Of a stretch of DNA of 31,593 nt, positions 1 to 8,771 are shown in pieces; positions within the stretch are counted from its first letter, which is position 1, and every line of letters begins with the position of its first letter. Both the position numbers and the translations under genes were made by a program. This DNA is from Clostridia bacterium (lineage in GTDB: Bacteria; Bacillota_A; Clostridia; Oscillospirales; Acutalibacteraceae). The notes below the pieces were generated by a model that was not told the origin of the DNA, did not search any database, and saw nothing but the letters and a program-made list of their open reading frames with translations. Location of the stretch: contig JAFYUD010000261.1 in assembly GCA_017549665.1 (NCBI GenBank), forward strand, positions 1 to 31,593. Direction: 5' to 3'.

Positions 1-831
1 GCTCTTTCATTCGAGCCTGAAACATCAGGTGCGCTGGGCTTCGGCTTCCGCTGCGGCTTCCTCGGTCTTCTTCATCTTGAAATCATTCAGGAAAGACTTG
101 AAAGAGAATACGACCTTGACCTTGTTTCAACCGTACCCAGCGTTATCTACAAGATTCACATGAGAAACGGTGACGTACTTGAAATAGACAATCCCACAAA
201 CTATCCCGACCCTGCCGAAATCGACTTCAGCGAAGAGCCCATGACTGACGCTCACATCTACTCTCCTCCCGAATATGTCGGTACAATTATGGATCTCTGT
301 CAGGAAAGAAGAGGTAATTACAAGGATATGAAATATCTTTCAGCTGACCGTGTTGAGCTCAGCTACGACCTGCCTCTTAACGAAATTATTTACGACTTCT
401 TTGATGCCCTCAAGTCAAGAACAAGAGGCTACGCATCATTTGACTACGAGCTTACAGGCTACGAGAGAAGCTCTCTTGTAAAGCTTGACGTGCTTCTCAA
501 CGGCGATCCCGTTGACGCACTTTCATACATTATCCATACTGAAAAGGCTTACGCACGTGCAAGAAAGATAGCAGAAAAGCTTAAGGACAACATTCCCAGA
601 CAGCAGTTTGAAATTCCCGTTCAGATTGCCATCGGCGGTAAGGTTATTGCCCGTGAAACTATCCGTGCGCTCCGTAAGGACGTTCTTGCAAAATGCTACG
701 GCGGTGACATCACAAGAAAGAAGAAGCTTCTTGAAAAGCAGAAGGAAGGTAAAAAGAGAATGCGTTCCTTCGGTACTGTTGAGGTTCCTCAGGAAGCATT
801 CATGGCGATTCTCAAGCTGGACGAACAGTAA
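1..831 (+). CDS. lepA: Elongation factor 4 (LepA), C-terminal part, 5' end outside window
   Basis: This is the C-terminal 276 residues of the ribosomal back-translocase LepA/EF4, a GTPase that acts on stalled or mis-translocated ribosomes in the cytoplasm. The frame is open from base 1, so the gene begins upstream and the GTPase domain is not seen. Visible parts are the EF-G-like domain containing [14 protein letters not shown], the following EF-G domain V-like section, and the LepA-specific tail ([20 protein letters not shown], then the [17 protein letters not shown] block), which separates it from EF-G. The stop codon overlaps the hemW start by one base (TAATG), so the two are probably translationally coupled. 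A lepA-hemW order is common in Firmicutes. No damage is seen. An internal ATG at 160 is not the real start, because conserved LepA sequence continues upstream of it. Confidence 0.97.
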   Translation, partial: ALSFEPETSGALGFGFRCGFLGLLHLEIIQERLEREYDLDLVSTVPSVIYKIHMRNGDVLEIDNPTNYPDPAEIDFSEEPMTDAHIYSPPEYVGTIMDLCQERRGNYKDMKYLSADRVELSYDLPLNEIIYDFFDALKSRTRGYASFDYELTGYERSSLVKLDVLLNGDPVDALSYIIHTEKAYARARKIAEKLKDNIPRQQFEIPVQIAIGGKVIARETIRALRKDVLAKCYGGDITRKKKLLEKQKEGKKRMRSFGTVEVPQEAFMAILKLDEQ

Positions 832-1958
832 TGAAGGGTTTATATGTTCACATCCCCTTCTGCAGGTCAAAATGTCCGTATTGTGATTTCTATTCTATGC
901 CCAGAAAACCCGAAAGCATTGAAGCTTATATTACAGCGCTGAAAGACGAAATTGAAACAGGCAGACGCACCATGCAGTTTACTGCAGGATCTGACATGAC
1001 TTTCAACACTGTATATTTCGGCGGTGGCACTCCGAGTGTGCTTACGGCTTTTCAGCTGGGAGACATTCTTGACACTATAAGAATGAATTACACAATCACT
1101 GACAATGCAGAAATCACTGTTGAATGCAACCCGTCAACAGTTGATAAAGAATATTTCAGAGCGCTTGCTTCATTTGGTGTAAACAGGATTTCATTGGGCA
1201 TGCAGTCTGCTGTTGACAGTGAAAGACGGATTCTCGGCAGGCACGCAGACAGATATCAGGTAGAGAAATGCATTGAAGCTGCACGCAATTGCGGTATCAC
1301 AAACATTTCACTTGATGTTATGCTGGGTGTGCCGGAGCAGACAATAGACTCACTTAACGACACTGTCAGCTTTCTTTTGAATTCAGACGTGCCGCACGTC
1401 AGCGCATATATGCTTTCGATTGAAGAGGGCACGGTGTTTGACAGAAAGCAGGCGCAGCTGAATATTCCCGACGAAGACACTGTATGCGATATGTATTCAC
1501 TGCTTTCACAAAAACTCACCGAATACGGTTACGAGCATTATGAAATATCAAACTTTGCCAAAAAAGGCTTTGAAAGCAGACACAACACAAAATACTGGCA
1601 GTGTGAGGAATACCTCGGTCTCGGCCCGTCCGCCCATTCATTCATTGACGGAAAGAGATTTTACTTTGAACGGAATGCAGATGCATTCAATTCGGGCTGT
1701 GAAGCCATATTTGACGACCTTGGCGGTGACAATGAGGAATTCATCATGCTGGCACTTCGTCTGAAAAAAGGGCTGTCAGATGAAGCTTACAAAGAAAAAT
1801 TCGGATGCTCAATTCCCGACGGAATTTTCCGCAATGCTGAAAAATTTCAGAAAAGCGGTCATATAACAATTAACAACGGCACTATCTCACTTACGGAAAA
1901 AGGAATGTTGATTTCTAATTATATTATCAGCAATCTTTCAGAGGAGGACCTGTTATGA
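831..1958 (+). CDS. hemW: Radical SAM heme chaperone HemW (HemN-like)
   Basis: A 375-residue radical SAM protein of the HemW/HemN family. The N-terminus has the Cx3Cx2C iron-sulfur motif at Cys11, Cys15 and Cys18 (HIPFCRSKCPYCDFYS), followed by the family signatures VYFGGGTPS and EITVECNPST, a conserved RISLGMQS block, and a C-terminal HemN-type domain with the HNTKYW and GLGPSAHS motifs. The length and the CPYCDF form fit HemW, which is thought to deliver heme, rather than a true coproporphyrinogen dehydrogenase; this split is inferred from family knowledge. The gene starts on the last base of the lepA stop and its own stop overlaps the next start by four bases, so it is the middle cistron of a coupled set. 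The ribosome site is weak, as expected with coupling. Confidence 0.94.
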   Translation: MKGLYVHIPFCRSKCPYCDFYSMPRKPESIEAYITALKDEIETGRRTMQFTAGSDMTFNTVYFGGGTPSVLTAFQLGDILDTIRMNYTITDNAEITVECNPSTVDKEYFRALASFGVNRISLGMQSAVDSERRILGRHADRYQVEKCIEAARNCGITNISLDVMLGVPEQTIDSLNDTVSFLLNSDVPHVSAYMLSIEEGTVFDRKQAQLNIPDEDTVCDMYSLLSQKLTEYGYEHYEISNFAKKGFESRHNTKYWQCEEYLGLGPSAHSFIDGKRFYFERNADAFNSGCEAIFDDLGGDNEEFIMLALRLKKGLSDEAYKEKFGCSIPDGIFRNAEKFQKSGHITINNGTISLTEKGMLISNYIISNLSEEDLL

Positions 1959-4093
1959 CAAAAATTATCGCATTTTTCAACGCAATCATCCTGTGCATCA
2001 CAATGCTTGTATCCCCTGCTGCACCTGTTGAAGGTATATTCAGCGAAGCGCAGACAAATGAAAAGCAGGCATTTGATGAAGGCGAATTCGTAATGAATCA
2101 GGGCGACCTAGTTGTTGCGCCTTACGGTGACGACACAAACGACGGTTCATTGAAAAATCCCATCAGAACACTTGAAAAAGCTAAGGAGATTCTCAGAAAC
2201 ACAGACGGTGACGACTCTGTTACAGTGTGGTTCAGGGAAGGTACATACACAATTGAAAACACAATTGAATTCACTGCAGAAGACAGAAGCAATGTCACAT
2301 ACCGTTCTTATCCCGGTGAAAAAGTTGAGTTCTCCGGTGCAGAAGCAATTTCAGGCTGGACAGAAACAAAAATCAACGGCGTTGACGCATTCGTAACAGA
2401 CGTTGCAATCAATTCCGATGATGATTATTTCCGTTCTCTTTTCAAGGGAAACAAGAGACTTTCACGCTCAAACTACCCCAAGGAGGGTGTATTCACCATT
2501 GCTGACCCTGCAGAGGCAGAAGCAATCCCCTCAGACTGGAACGTTGAATTTTTCATGCATTCACTTGCATTCTACGTAAATCCCGAGGACGTGCTTGACT
2601 TTGCAAACGCCACTGACGTGGAAGTCAAAATCATGCACTACTGGTGTGACGAGCATCTTCCCGTTCACTCAGTTGATGCCTCTACCGGCAGAATCGAAAC
2701 AACAAAGCCTTCATCAATGACCATCAGAGAGGGCGACAACTATTACTTTGAAAACGTAAAGGAAGCACTTTCACTCCCCGGTGAATGGTATCTTGACAGA
2801 GCAGAGCAGAAGCTTTATTACATTCCCGAAGACGGTGACACAACTGAAAATACAGTTCTTTACAAAGCCGTCACAGAGCAGCTTTTCACCTTTGAAAATG
2901 CAGAAGGCATTTCCTTCCGGGGTATTGATTTCATCAACACGGACTGGGAGCAGATGAGCGGAAACATTTTCGGTGAGATATTCACCGAGGAGCATCCCTT
3001 ATATGATAATATCAGATACGACGGCGTACATCCTCAGGCAGCTTACGATGTGCCTGCGGCAATCACAATCAATGCTTCATCAGAAATCAATTTCACAGAC
3101 TGTCTTTTTGAAAATATTTCATATACTGCATTGAAATTTGACAACGGCGCAAACAACTGCAACGTAACAACATGCAAATTCAATGAAATCGGTGCAAATG
3201 CCGTATTTGTACACGGAGACGGAAAAATCCCCGCAACGACAAATCACATCAATGTAAAAGACTGCCATATCGGTTATTACGGACGCATTTTCAATAATGC
3301 TATCGGTATCCTTCTTACCCATGCTGCTGACTGTGAATTTTCAAACAACGAAATTCATGACGGCTGGTACACAGGTATTTCTGTGGGCTGGGTCTGGGGT
3401 TACGCTGAAAATCCCACAAACGGCATAATTATCAAGGATAACCTTATTTACAACATCGGTAACGGCTGGCTTTCTGATATGGGCGGAATCTACACTCTCG
3501 GCATTCAGCCTGATACAGTTATCAGCGGCAATGTTATACACAATGTCGGCTGCTACGAAGGTGCTACAGGCTACGGCGGATGGGGCATCTACCTTGACGA
3601 AGGCTCAAGCTATATCACTGTTGAAAAGAATCTTGTTTATGATTGTTCATCAAACTGCTTCCATCAGCACTACGGCGAAAACAATATGATACGAAACAAT
3701 ATCTTTGCTTTCGGCGGAGACGGTCAGTTCATTATTTCAAAGCACGAAGACCACAATTCACTCTATCTTTACAACAACATTCTTATAGGCAATAAATCAG
3801 TAATGTACGAAAATGCTGTCAAGAAGGACTGGTTTGTTGACAACAACAATCTTTACTGGGACTACGGTACTGTCGGAAACCTTGTATATTCAGGTGACAA
3901 CATGAAGGTCGGTCACAGAAATTCAATCGTTATAATGACCGTCAGAGGCTATTATAACAACGCCGTTTTCGCAGACCCCATATTCAGAGACGCTGCAAAC
4001 AGAGACTTCACTCTTGCAGAAAACAGCCCTGCACTTGCAACAGGCTTCGAGCCCTGGGAATACAATGCAGGAACAAAAACATTGTTTTATTAA
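1955..4093 (+). CDS. Secreted right-handed beta-helix protein, GH141-like
   Basis: A 712-residue exported protein with a Sec signal peptide (about residues 1-27). The mature part opens with VVAPYGDDTNDGSLKNPIRT and continues through VWFREGTYTI, YRSYPGEKVEFSGAEAISGW and an FRSLFKGNKRLSRSNYP block. This arrangement is typical of right-handed parallel beta-helix enzymes of the GH141 type (fucosidase/xylanase). The second half has short Asn-rich rungs (for example NNEIHDGWYTGISVG) that form beta-helix coils. It probably acts on plant or mucin polysaccharide outside the cell; the substrate cannot be read from sequence. There is no dockerin, SLH or sortase signal, so it is likely free or loosely attached. 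A good ribosome site (GAGGAGG, 7-base spacing) lies in the end of hemW, with a 4-base overlap. A bidirectional terminator follows. The beta-helix call is firm; the GH141 call is moderate. Confidence 0.82.
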   Translation: MTKIIAFFNAIILCITMLVSPAAPVEGIFSEAQTNEKQAFDEGEFVMNQGDLVVAPYGDDTNDGSLKNPIRTLEKAKEILRNTDGDDSVTVWFREGTYTIENTIEFTAEDRSNVTYRSYPGEKVEFSGAEAISGWTETKINGVDAFVTDVAINSDDDYFRSLFKGNKRLSRSNYPKEGVFTIADPAEAEAIPSDWNVEFFMHSLAFYVNPEDVLDFANATDVEVKIMHYWCDEHLPVHSVDASTGRIETTKPSSMTIREGDNYYFENVKEALSLPGEWYLDRAEQKLYYIPEDGDTTENTVLYKAVTEQLFTFENAEGISFRGIDFINTDWEQMSGNIFGEIFTEEHPLYDNIRYDGVHPQAAYDVPAAITINASSEINFTDCLFENISYTALKFDNGANNCNVTTCKFNEIGANAVFVHGDGKIPATTNHINVKDCHIGYYGRIFNNAIGILLTHAADCEFSNNEIHDGWYTGISVGWVWGYAENPTNGIIIKDNLIYNIGNGWLSDMGGIYTLGIQPDTVISGNVIHNVGCYEGATGYGGWGIYLDEGSSYITVEKNLVYDCSSNCFHQHYGENNMIRNNIFAFGGDGQFIISKHEDHNSLYLYNNILIGNKSVMYENAVKKDWFVDNNNLYWDYGTVGNLVYSGDNMKVGHRNSIVIMTVRGYYNNAVFADPIFRDAANRDFTLAENSPALATGFEPWEYNAGTKTLFY

Positions 4094-4110
4094 CTAATAC
4101 TCAGCAAAAA

Positions 4111-4130
4111 GCCACCGGCAAACCGGTGGC
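4111..4130. terminator. Bidirectional intrinsic terminator between convergent genes
   Basis: A perfect 8-bp GC-rich stem (GCCACCGG/CCGGTGGC) with a CAAA loop. A five-A run precedes it and a T-rich stretch follows, so it can end transcription of the beta-helix gene on plus and of the dockerin gene on minus. Confidence 0.9.
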
Positions 4131-4139
4131 TTTCTCTAT

Positions 4140-4880
4140 TCACCTGAAATCATTCCAACAGTCAGTACTGGGAAATATTATCTTTGATTTTTCTTCAAGA
4201 TTTGCAGCAATTCTGAGCACAAGTCTTGCATCGGCAGATGTTATTCTGCCGTCAAAATTCATATCTCCGCACAAATAAAATTGCTTTGCTTCACTTTTAC
4301 TCACAGTTTCAAGTCCTGCAGAAAATCGTAATAAAAATCTTGCATCGGCAGATGTTACATTGTCTATACCCGTTACATTACCCATATATTCTTCACCGAC
4401 AATATTTGTCATCAAAGCTCTTGCAGGGAAAAACGCAGGAAAAATACCCAGGACATTTTCAACGTCTTTAAGCATATCTGCTTTTGCTTTTGTCAACTTT
4501 ATTACGGTAAAAGGAATTGTTGCTCCTACATAAAGAATATCCTCATTGGCAATAACTGAAGTCAGGATTGATTTATTGTATTCAGTATAGTCAGTTGCAC
4601 TGATATCAGAAAGTATAACTGTTGCATAAATATAATTTTCATCATTGAGTTCAGAAAGTGTATGCGCTGTCATACCTTCGAGTGAATATGTTTTCAGATT
4701 TGCATATTCAGCCTCAAAAATATCATTATAATACAGCTTGTAATAATCGTTATGTATCAGTGATTTGTCTGTTCCGTTAATCTGCGGCATAAATGAATAT
4801 GATGTCTCTGCTGCATATATACCCGTTGCAAAACAATTTATCATAAGCAGAGTCATAAATATGCAAAGTATTTTTTTCAT
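4140..4880 (-). CDS. Secreted dockerin type I protein with unknown N-terminal domain
   Basis: A 246-residue exported protein. The start chosen is the ATG at 4880, because AGGAGG sits 10 bases upstream and the product then begins with a classic signal peptide (MKKILCIFMTLLMINCFATG, cleaved near AAE). A longer in-frame reading to 4967 lacks these. The C-terminal third holds two dockerin-type segments. The second (about residues 202-230) is canonical, with the calcium loop D-M-N-F-D-G-R-I-T-S-A-D followed by ARLVLR. The first (about 165-193) keeps TSADARFLLR but has lost the Asp/Asn ligands (N-V-T-G-I-D). Dockerins bind cohesins in cellulosome-like complexes. The N-terminal region is not recognised; its FTVIKLTKAKADMLKDVENV stretch resembles inhibitor I9/propeptide-like folds, which is only a suggestion. 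Its neighbours give no functional link except the convergent polysaccharide-type protein. Confidence 0.8.
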   Translation of the reverse strand: MKKILCIFMTLLMINCFATGIYAAETSYSFMPQINGTDKSLIHNDYYKLYYNDIFEAEYANLKTYSLEGMTAHTLSELNDENYIYATVILSDISATDYTEYNKSILTSVIANEDILYVGATIPFTVIKLTKAKADMLKDVENVLGIFPAFFPARALMTNIVGEEYMGNVTGIDNVTSADARFLLRFSAGLETVSKSEAKQFYLCGDMNFDGRITSADARLVLRIAANLEEKSKIIFPSTDCWNDFR

Positions 4881-5002
4881 AATATTATAACCTCCTAAAC
4901 ATATTGAGTCCACGCTATACACACCTCTCTCTATTAATAACACATAATACAGAAAAAAAGGTGACACATTTTTGAAAATTTTTTAATTTTTCCCGTGTAA
5001 TC

Positions 5003-5040
5003 AAAAACGAGGTGTAAAATCTTTCGTTTTTACACCTCGT
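5003..5040 (-). terminator. Intrinsic terminator of the permease gene
   Basis: A 13-bp stem pairs 5007-5019 with 5028-5040 (ACGAGGTGTAAAA/TTTTACACCTCGT). On the minus strand it follows the permease stop directly and is followed by a T5 run (5003-5007). Confidence 0.9.
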
Positions 5041-5045
5041 AATCT

Positions 5046-6218
5046 TTATGCCATATTTGTTATAAACATCATAAATCCTGTAAGAATTATCAGGAATGCG
5101 AAATTGAAAGCAGAGAAAAGACCTACATAGAATGCTGTCTTTCCGGGATTGTGCTTTGTATATTCACGGAATGTTATAAGACTTGCAAGTGATGAAATAA
5201 GTGTTCCGACACCGCCGATATTCACGCCTACAAGGAGATCTGCGTAATTATCTGTAAACTGTGAAAGAAGAATTGCAGAAGGAACATTACTTATAACCTG
5301 ACAGGATGCTACACTGAAAAGAAGTGTGCTTTTTTCAAGAAGCATTGAGAACAGATTTCTTACAACATCGATTCTTGCCATATTTCCTGCGAAAATAAAG
5401 AAGAATACGAAAGTGAACAGAAGTCCGTAGTCAACCATTTTAAGAGCTTTTCTGTCTGCAAATATAAGAACTGCAGGAACAACGATGAGTCCGATCCAAT
5501 AAGGAATTACACGAAAAACAATAATGATTGAAAGTGCAAACAGTATCAGATACAGAATTGTTCTCTTGGGCTCAAGTGAAATTTTTTCATTTGCAAGAGA
5601 AAGCGGTTCAGACTTTACGAAGATTATACAGCACAGCGTAATAAGAACAACAGAAAGGGCAAAAGGCAGAGCCATTATCTTCATAAACTCGCCTGTGGGA
5701 ATCTCGAACTTTGTGTAAAGATACAAGTTCTGAGGATTACCGAAGGGAGTGAGCATTCCGCCGAGGTTTGCCGCAATGTTCTGCATTATGAACGTAAACG
5801 CCATGTACTTTTCCTTGCCGGTAGTAGTAAGAACTATATAACCCAGCGGAAGGAACGTCAGCAGCGCCATGTCATTTGCAATCAGCATGGAGCCGATAAA
5901 CGTTATGTACACAAGTCCGAGAATACTCATTCTCGCATTCTTGAATATCTCAACAACCTTACGTGCCAGCATATAGAAGAAATTGATATTCTTCAATGCA
6001 CAGACAACAGCAAGCACACAGAACAGACAGGTCAGTGTCTTATAATCAAAGTAGTTGATATACTCTGCGTCCACAGGGACGATTATGGTTGTTATAACCG
6101 CCGCCAGCAGAGCAATGCACATAACTGCATTCTTTTTTATAAATTCAAGGAATTTCGTTCTGAAATCCTTTTTCTCAGTTTCATCAATTATCTCAGTTTT
6201 TTCAAGTTCAGTTGCCAT
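5046..6218 (-). CDS. ArsB/NhaD/SLC13-type ion or anion permease
   Basis: A 390-residue integral membrane protein with about ten to twelve hydrophobic segments after a charged cytoplasmic N-terminus (residues 1-28). Two re-entrant-type signatures typical of the ion transporter superfamily are visible: QNIAANLGGMLTPFGNPQNL in the first half and SCQVISNVPSAILLSQF in the second. The pair matches the repeated NP/NVP motifs of SLC13 (DASS), ArsB and NhaD/CitM permeases, which carry dicarboxylates, arsenite or sodium/protons. Which substrate this one carries cannot be decided. It is slightly shorter than most relatives but has no obvious break. It forms a single-gene unit with a strong promoter upstream, a weak ribosome site (AAAGG near 6230) and a terminator downstream. 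No arsenic, citrate or sulfate genes are nearby to indicate the substrate. Confidence 0.82.
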   Translation of the reverse strand: MATELEKTEIIDETEKKDFRTKFLEFIKKNAVMCIALLAAVITTIIVPVDAEYINYFDYKTLTCLFCVLAVVCALKNINFFYMLARKVVEIFKNARMSILGLVYITFIGSMLIANDMALLTFLPLGYIVLTTTGKEKYMAFTFIMQNIAANLGGMLTPFGNPQNLYLYTKFEIPTGEFMKIMALPFALSVVLITLCCIIFVKSEPLSLANEKISLEPKRTILYLILFALSIIIVFRVIPYWIGLIVVPAVLIFADRKALKMVDYGLLFTFVFFFIFAGNMARIDVVRNLFSMLLEKSTLLFSVASCQVISNVPSAILLSQFTDNYADLLVGVNIGGVGTLISSLASLITFREYTKHNPGKTAFYVGLFSAFNFAFLIILTGFMMFITNMA

Positions 6219-6282
6219 CAGTCGTTACCTTTTGTTGTTTATTCTTGTTTGCCTACGGGTATTTAAGACAGCAAACTCATTA

Positions 6283-6311
6283 ATTATATCGTAATTCACT
6301 TTTTAAGTCAA
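6283..6311 (-). promoter_or_regulatory. SigA-type promoter of the permease gene
   Basis: On the minus strand, TTGACT (6306-6311), a 17-base spacer and TATAAT (6283-6288). Transcription would begin near 6276 and give a leader of about 58 bases, which contains an inverted repeat GTTTGC/GCAAAC (6247-6252 with 6271-6276). Confidence 0.85.
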
Positions 6312-6338
6312 CAAAAAAAATCCCTGCATTCACAAAAA

Positions 6339-6360
6339 ATCCCCGAAATAAATCGGGGAT
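6339..6360 (-). terminator. Intrinsic terminator of the acpP-like/HAD/proS operon
   Basis: An 8-bp stem (ATCCCCGA/TCGGGGAT) with an AATAAA loop, followed on the minus strand by a T-run. It lies just past the proS stop. Confidence 0.88.
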
Positions 6361-6373
6361 AAATTTTTTTAAA

Positions 6374-8107
6374 TTATTCAGCCTTACACTTTTCCATAAG
6401 TTCAGCGACAAGATTCTTTACTGTTGCAACAGTTTCTTCAACGGGAACCTTTGCAGAGTATGTCTTATCTCTTGTAACAACCTCGCAGACATTTTCCTTG
6501 AGGTTTCTGGGGCTGACGATAACTCTTACGGGAACACCGAGAAGGTCTGCATCAGAGAACATGAAGCCTGCACTTACTTTTCTGTCGTCGTAGATAACTT
6601 CAAGACCTGCATTCTGAAGATCATCATACATCTTGTCAGCAGCTGCATGTGCTTCTTCGTCTGCTGACTTCATGCAGCAGAGATGTACCTGCCAGGGAGC
6701 AATTGACATAGGCCATACGGGGCCGTATTCGTCGTGATGAGCTTCACATACGGAAGCTGCAAGTCTGCCTACACCGATACCGTAGCAGCCCATGATAGGA
6801 GTCTTTGTCTCACCCTTTTCGTCAAGGTAAGACATACCCATAGACTCTGTGTACTTTGTACCGAGCTGGAAGATATTACCTACCTCTATACCTCTTGAAA
6901 CAGTGATTGAGTGCTTGCCGCAGTTGGGGCAGATGCCGCCTGTGATAATCTTTGCAAAGTCATGATACTCAGCATCGGGGAAATCCCTTGTCATATCAAG
7001 ACCTGTATAATGGAAATCAACTTCATTTGCACCTGTTACAAGGTTATTGCAGCCCTTTACAGAAGCATCAAAAAGGATAAGAGGCTTGCAGGCAGCATCC
7101 ATATTAACAGGACCGATAAAGCCTGCATTGATGCCTGATTCCTCTGTGATAACAGCGGGATGGATATTCTCGCCAAGGAAGTTTGTAAGCTTTGTTTCGT
7201 TAACATCAAGGTCACCTCTGATGAAAACAATAACATACTCGTCAGTCATATTCTTCTGATATACAACTGCTTTAAGGCTCTTCTTTGCATCAGCCTTAAG
7301 GAAATCACATACTTCCTCGATTGTATGCATACCGGGAGTTGCAACCTTCTCAAGAGGCTGTGATTCTTCATCACGGAGACACTCGATAATGCTCTCTGCA
7401 GCTTCCATATTAGCACTGTAACCGCAGTCTGAGCAGATAGCGATTGAATCTTCACCGATTGCTGTAAGAAGCATATATTCGTGAGAGATGTTACCGCCCA
7501 TCATACCTGAGTCAGACTGAACAACGATTGTTTCGGGGATACCTGCTCTTGCAAAAATACGCTCGTATGCATGGTAGCACTTTGCATAATACTGCTCAAG
7601 GTCTTCCTGAGAAGTATGGAATGAATATGCATCCTTCATTGTGAATTCACGCACACGGATAAGACCTGCTCTGGGTCTTGCTTCGTCACGGAACTTTGTC
7701 TGAATCTGATAAATCATGAAGGGATAACGAGTATATGTATTACCGTATTCACGGACAAGCCGCACAGCTGCCTCCTCATGTGTCATACCAAGAACCATGG
7801 GAGCACCGTTTCTGTCCTTGAAGCGGCAGAGTGAATTATCAATTGCAGTGTATCTGCCTGACTCCTCCCAGAGAGAAGCGGGCATTACGACAGGAAACTG
7901 TACTTCCTGACCGTCAATCTTATCCATTTCCTCACGGATGATGTTTTCAATCTTCTTTGTGATGCGGCGAAGGGGCATGTATGAAGAATAGATACCGTTT
8001 GATACAAACTTCATATAACCGCCTCTGACCATCAGCGCATGGCTGTCTACCACGCAATCAGAGGGTTTTTCCTTAAATCTTTCGCCTACAAGCTTATCAA
8101 GTTTCAT
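6374..8107 (-). CDS. proS: Prolyl-tRNA synthetase, bacterial (ProS1) type with editing domain
   Basis: A complete 577-residue class II aminoacyl-tRNA synthetase that charges tRNA-Pro. Motif 2 is seen as TKFRDEARPRAGLIRVREF, and motif 3 as MGCYGIGVGRLAAS. Between motifs 2 and 3 lies the INS/YbaK-type insertion (roughly residues 225-385, with LKAVVYQKN and GFIGPVN), which clears mischarged Ala-tRNA-Pro. The C-terminal 110 residues (from about WQVHLCCM) form the anticodon-binding domain. The length is typical for the bacterial type. The start ATG at 8107 has AGAGGT six bases upstream. It is the last gene of a three-gene unit, 20 bases after the HAD gene, and is followed by a clear terminator. 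No oddity is seen. Confidence 0.97.
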   Translation of the reverse strand: MKLDKLVGERFKEKPSDCVVDSHALMVRGGYMKFVSNGIYSSYMPLRRITKKIENIIREEMDKIDGQEVQFPVVMPASLWEESGRYTAIDNSLCRFKDRNGAPMVLGMTHEEAAVRLVREYGNTYTRYPFMIYQIQTKFRDEARPRAGLIRVREFTMKDAYSFHTSQEDLEQYYAKCYHAYERIFARAGIPETIVVQSDSGMMGGNISHEYMLLTAIGEDSIAICSDCGYSANMEAAESIIECLRDEESQPLEKVATPGMHTIEEVCDFLKADAKKSLKAVVYQKNMTDEYVIVFIRGDLDVNETKLTNFLGENIHPAVITEESGINAGFIGPVNMDAACKPLILFDASVKGCNNLVTGANEVDFHYTGLDMTRDFPDAEYHDFAKIITGGICPNCGKHSITVSRGIEVGNIFQLGTKYTESMGMSYLDEKGETKTPIMGCYGIGVGRLAASVCEAHHDEYGPVWPMSIAPWQVHLCCMKSADEEAHAAADKMYDDLQNAGLEVIYDDRKVSAGFMFSDADLLGVPVRVIVSPRNLKENVCEVVTRDKTYSAKVPVEETVATVKNLVAELMEKCKAE

Positions 8108-8127
8108 AATTAAACCTCTATGTCAAT

Positions 8128-8754
8128 TTATATTTTTACACCTTTGTTTCTTAACTTCTCACGAAGGACGCTGACATCCTCAAATGACGGAGAAAAGACG
8201 ATTCCGTCCATTCCGCAGTCAATTGAACCCTTAATATTTTCCTCAACGTCATCAATAAAAATACACTCTTCCCTGTCAAGAGAAAATTCACTGAAAAGCT
8301 TTTCGTAAATTTCCCTTTCGGGTTTGAGCAATCCGTGATCACTGGAAACCAGCAGTCCGTCCATCAGACTCAGTACGGGAATTTTGTCCTTATAATTATG
8401 GAACAATTTTGTTGCATTGCTTAAAAGATACGTATTATAGCCGTTTTCCTTAAGTTCTCTCACAAGGTCATACATTTCGGGAAATGGCGGCATATGATCC
8501 GAAACGAAGCAATTATCAACAAAAAGCTCCTTTAAAAGTGAGTGAAGACGGTCAGGCAGCTTTCCCTTTATCTCTTCAAGGACTTCTGCATAGGTCATAG
8601 TACCCCTGTCTACCTCACGATATATATCTGTTCTGAAAAAATGAGTCATTATCGCCTCGATATCTTCCTTATCTGAAAGAAATTTTGTAAATATCTTTTC
8701 AGGATAAAAAAGAATCAGCACATTACCCATATCAAAAACTATATTTTTTATCAT
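8128..8754 (-). CDS. HAD-IA family phosphatase (YihX-like)
   Basis: A 208-residue cytoplasmic haloacid dehalogenase-superfamily hydrolase. Motif I is FDMGNVL near the N-terminus, the Gly variant of DxDxV found in the YihX/epoxide-hydrolase-like branch of subfamily IA. Motif II is the LLSNA stretch, motif III the conserved Lys in LLKPEREIYEKL, and motif IV FIDDVEENI. The four-helix cap sits between motifs I and II. Such enzymes dephosphorylate small sugar phosphates or similar metabolites; the substrate here is unknown. The start ATG at 8754 has an AGG-containing ribosome site (GCAGGTAAATAT). It lies 17 bases after the acyl-carrier-like gene and 20 bases before proS, so all three share one transcript. 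Confidence 0.88.
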   Translation of the reverse strand: MIKNIVFDMGNVLILFYPEKIFTKFLSDKEDIEAIMTHFFRTDIYREVDRGTMTYAEVLEEIKGKLPDRLHSLLKELFVDNCFVSDHMPPFPEMYDLVRELKENGYNTYLLSNATKLFHNYKDKIPVLSLMDGLLVSSDHGLLKPEREIYEKLFSEFSLDREECIFIDDVEENIKGSIDCGMDGIVFSPSFEDVSVLREKLRNKGVKI

Positions 8755-8771
8755 ATATTTACCTGCAAGAA

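Noticed and set aside
523..886. Open frames on both strands overlapping the lepA end
   Set aside because: The lepA frame carries the conserved family tail here; the others are shadows.
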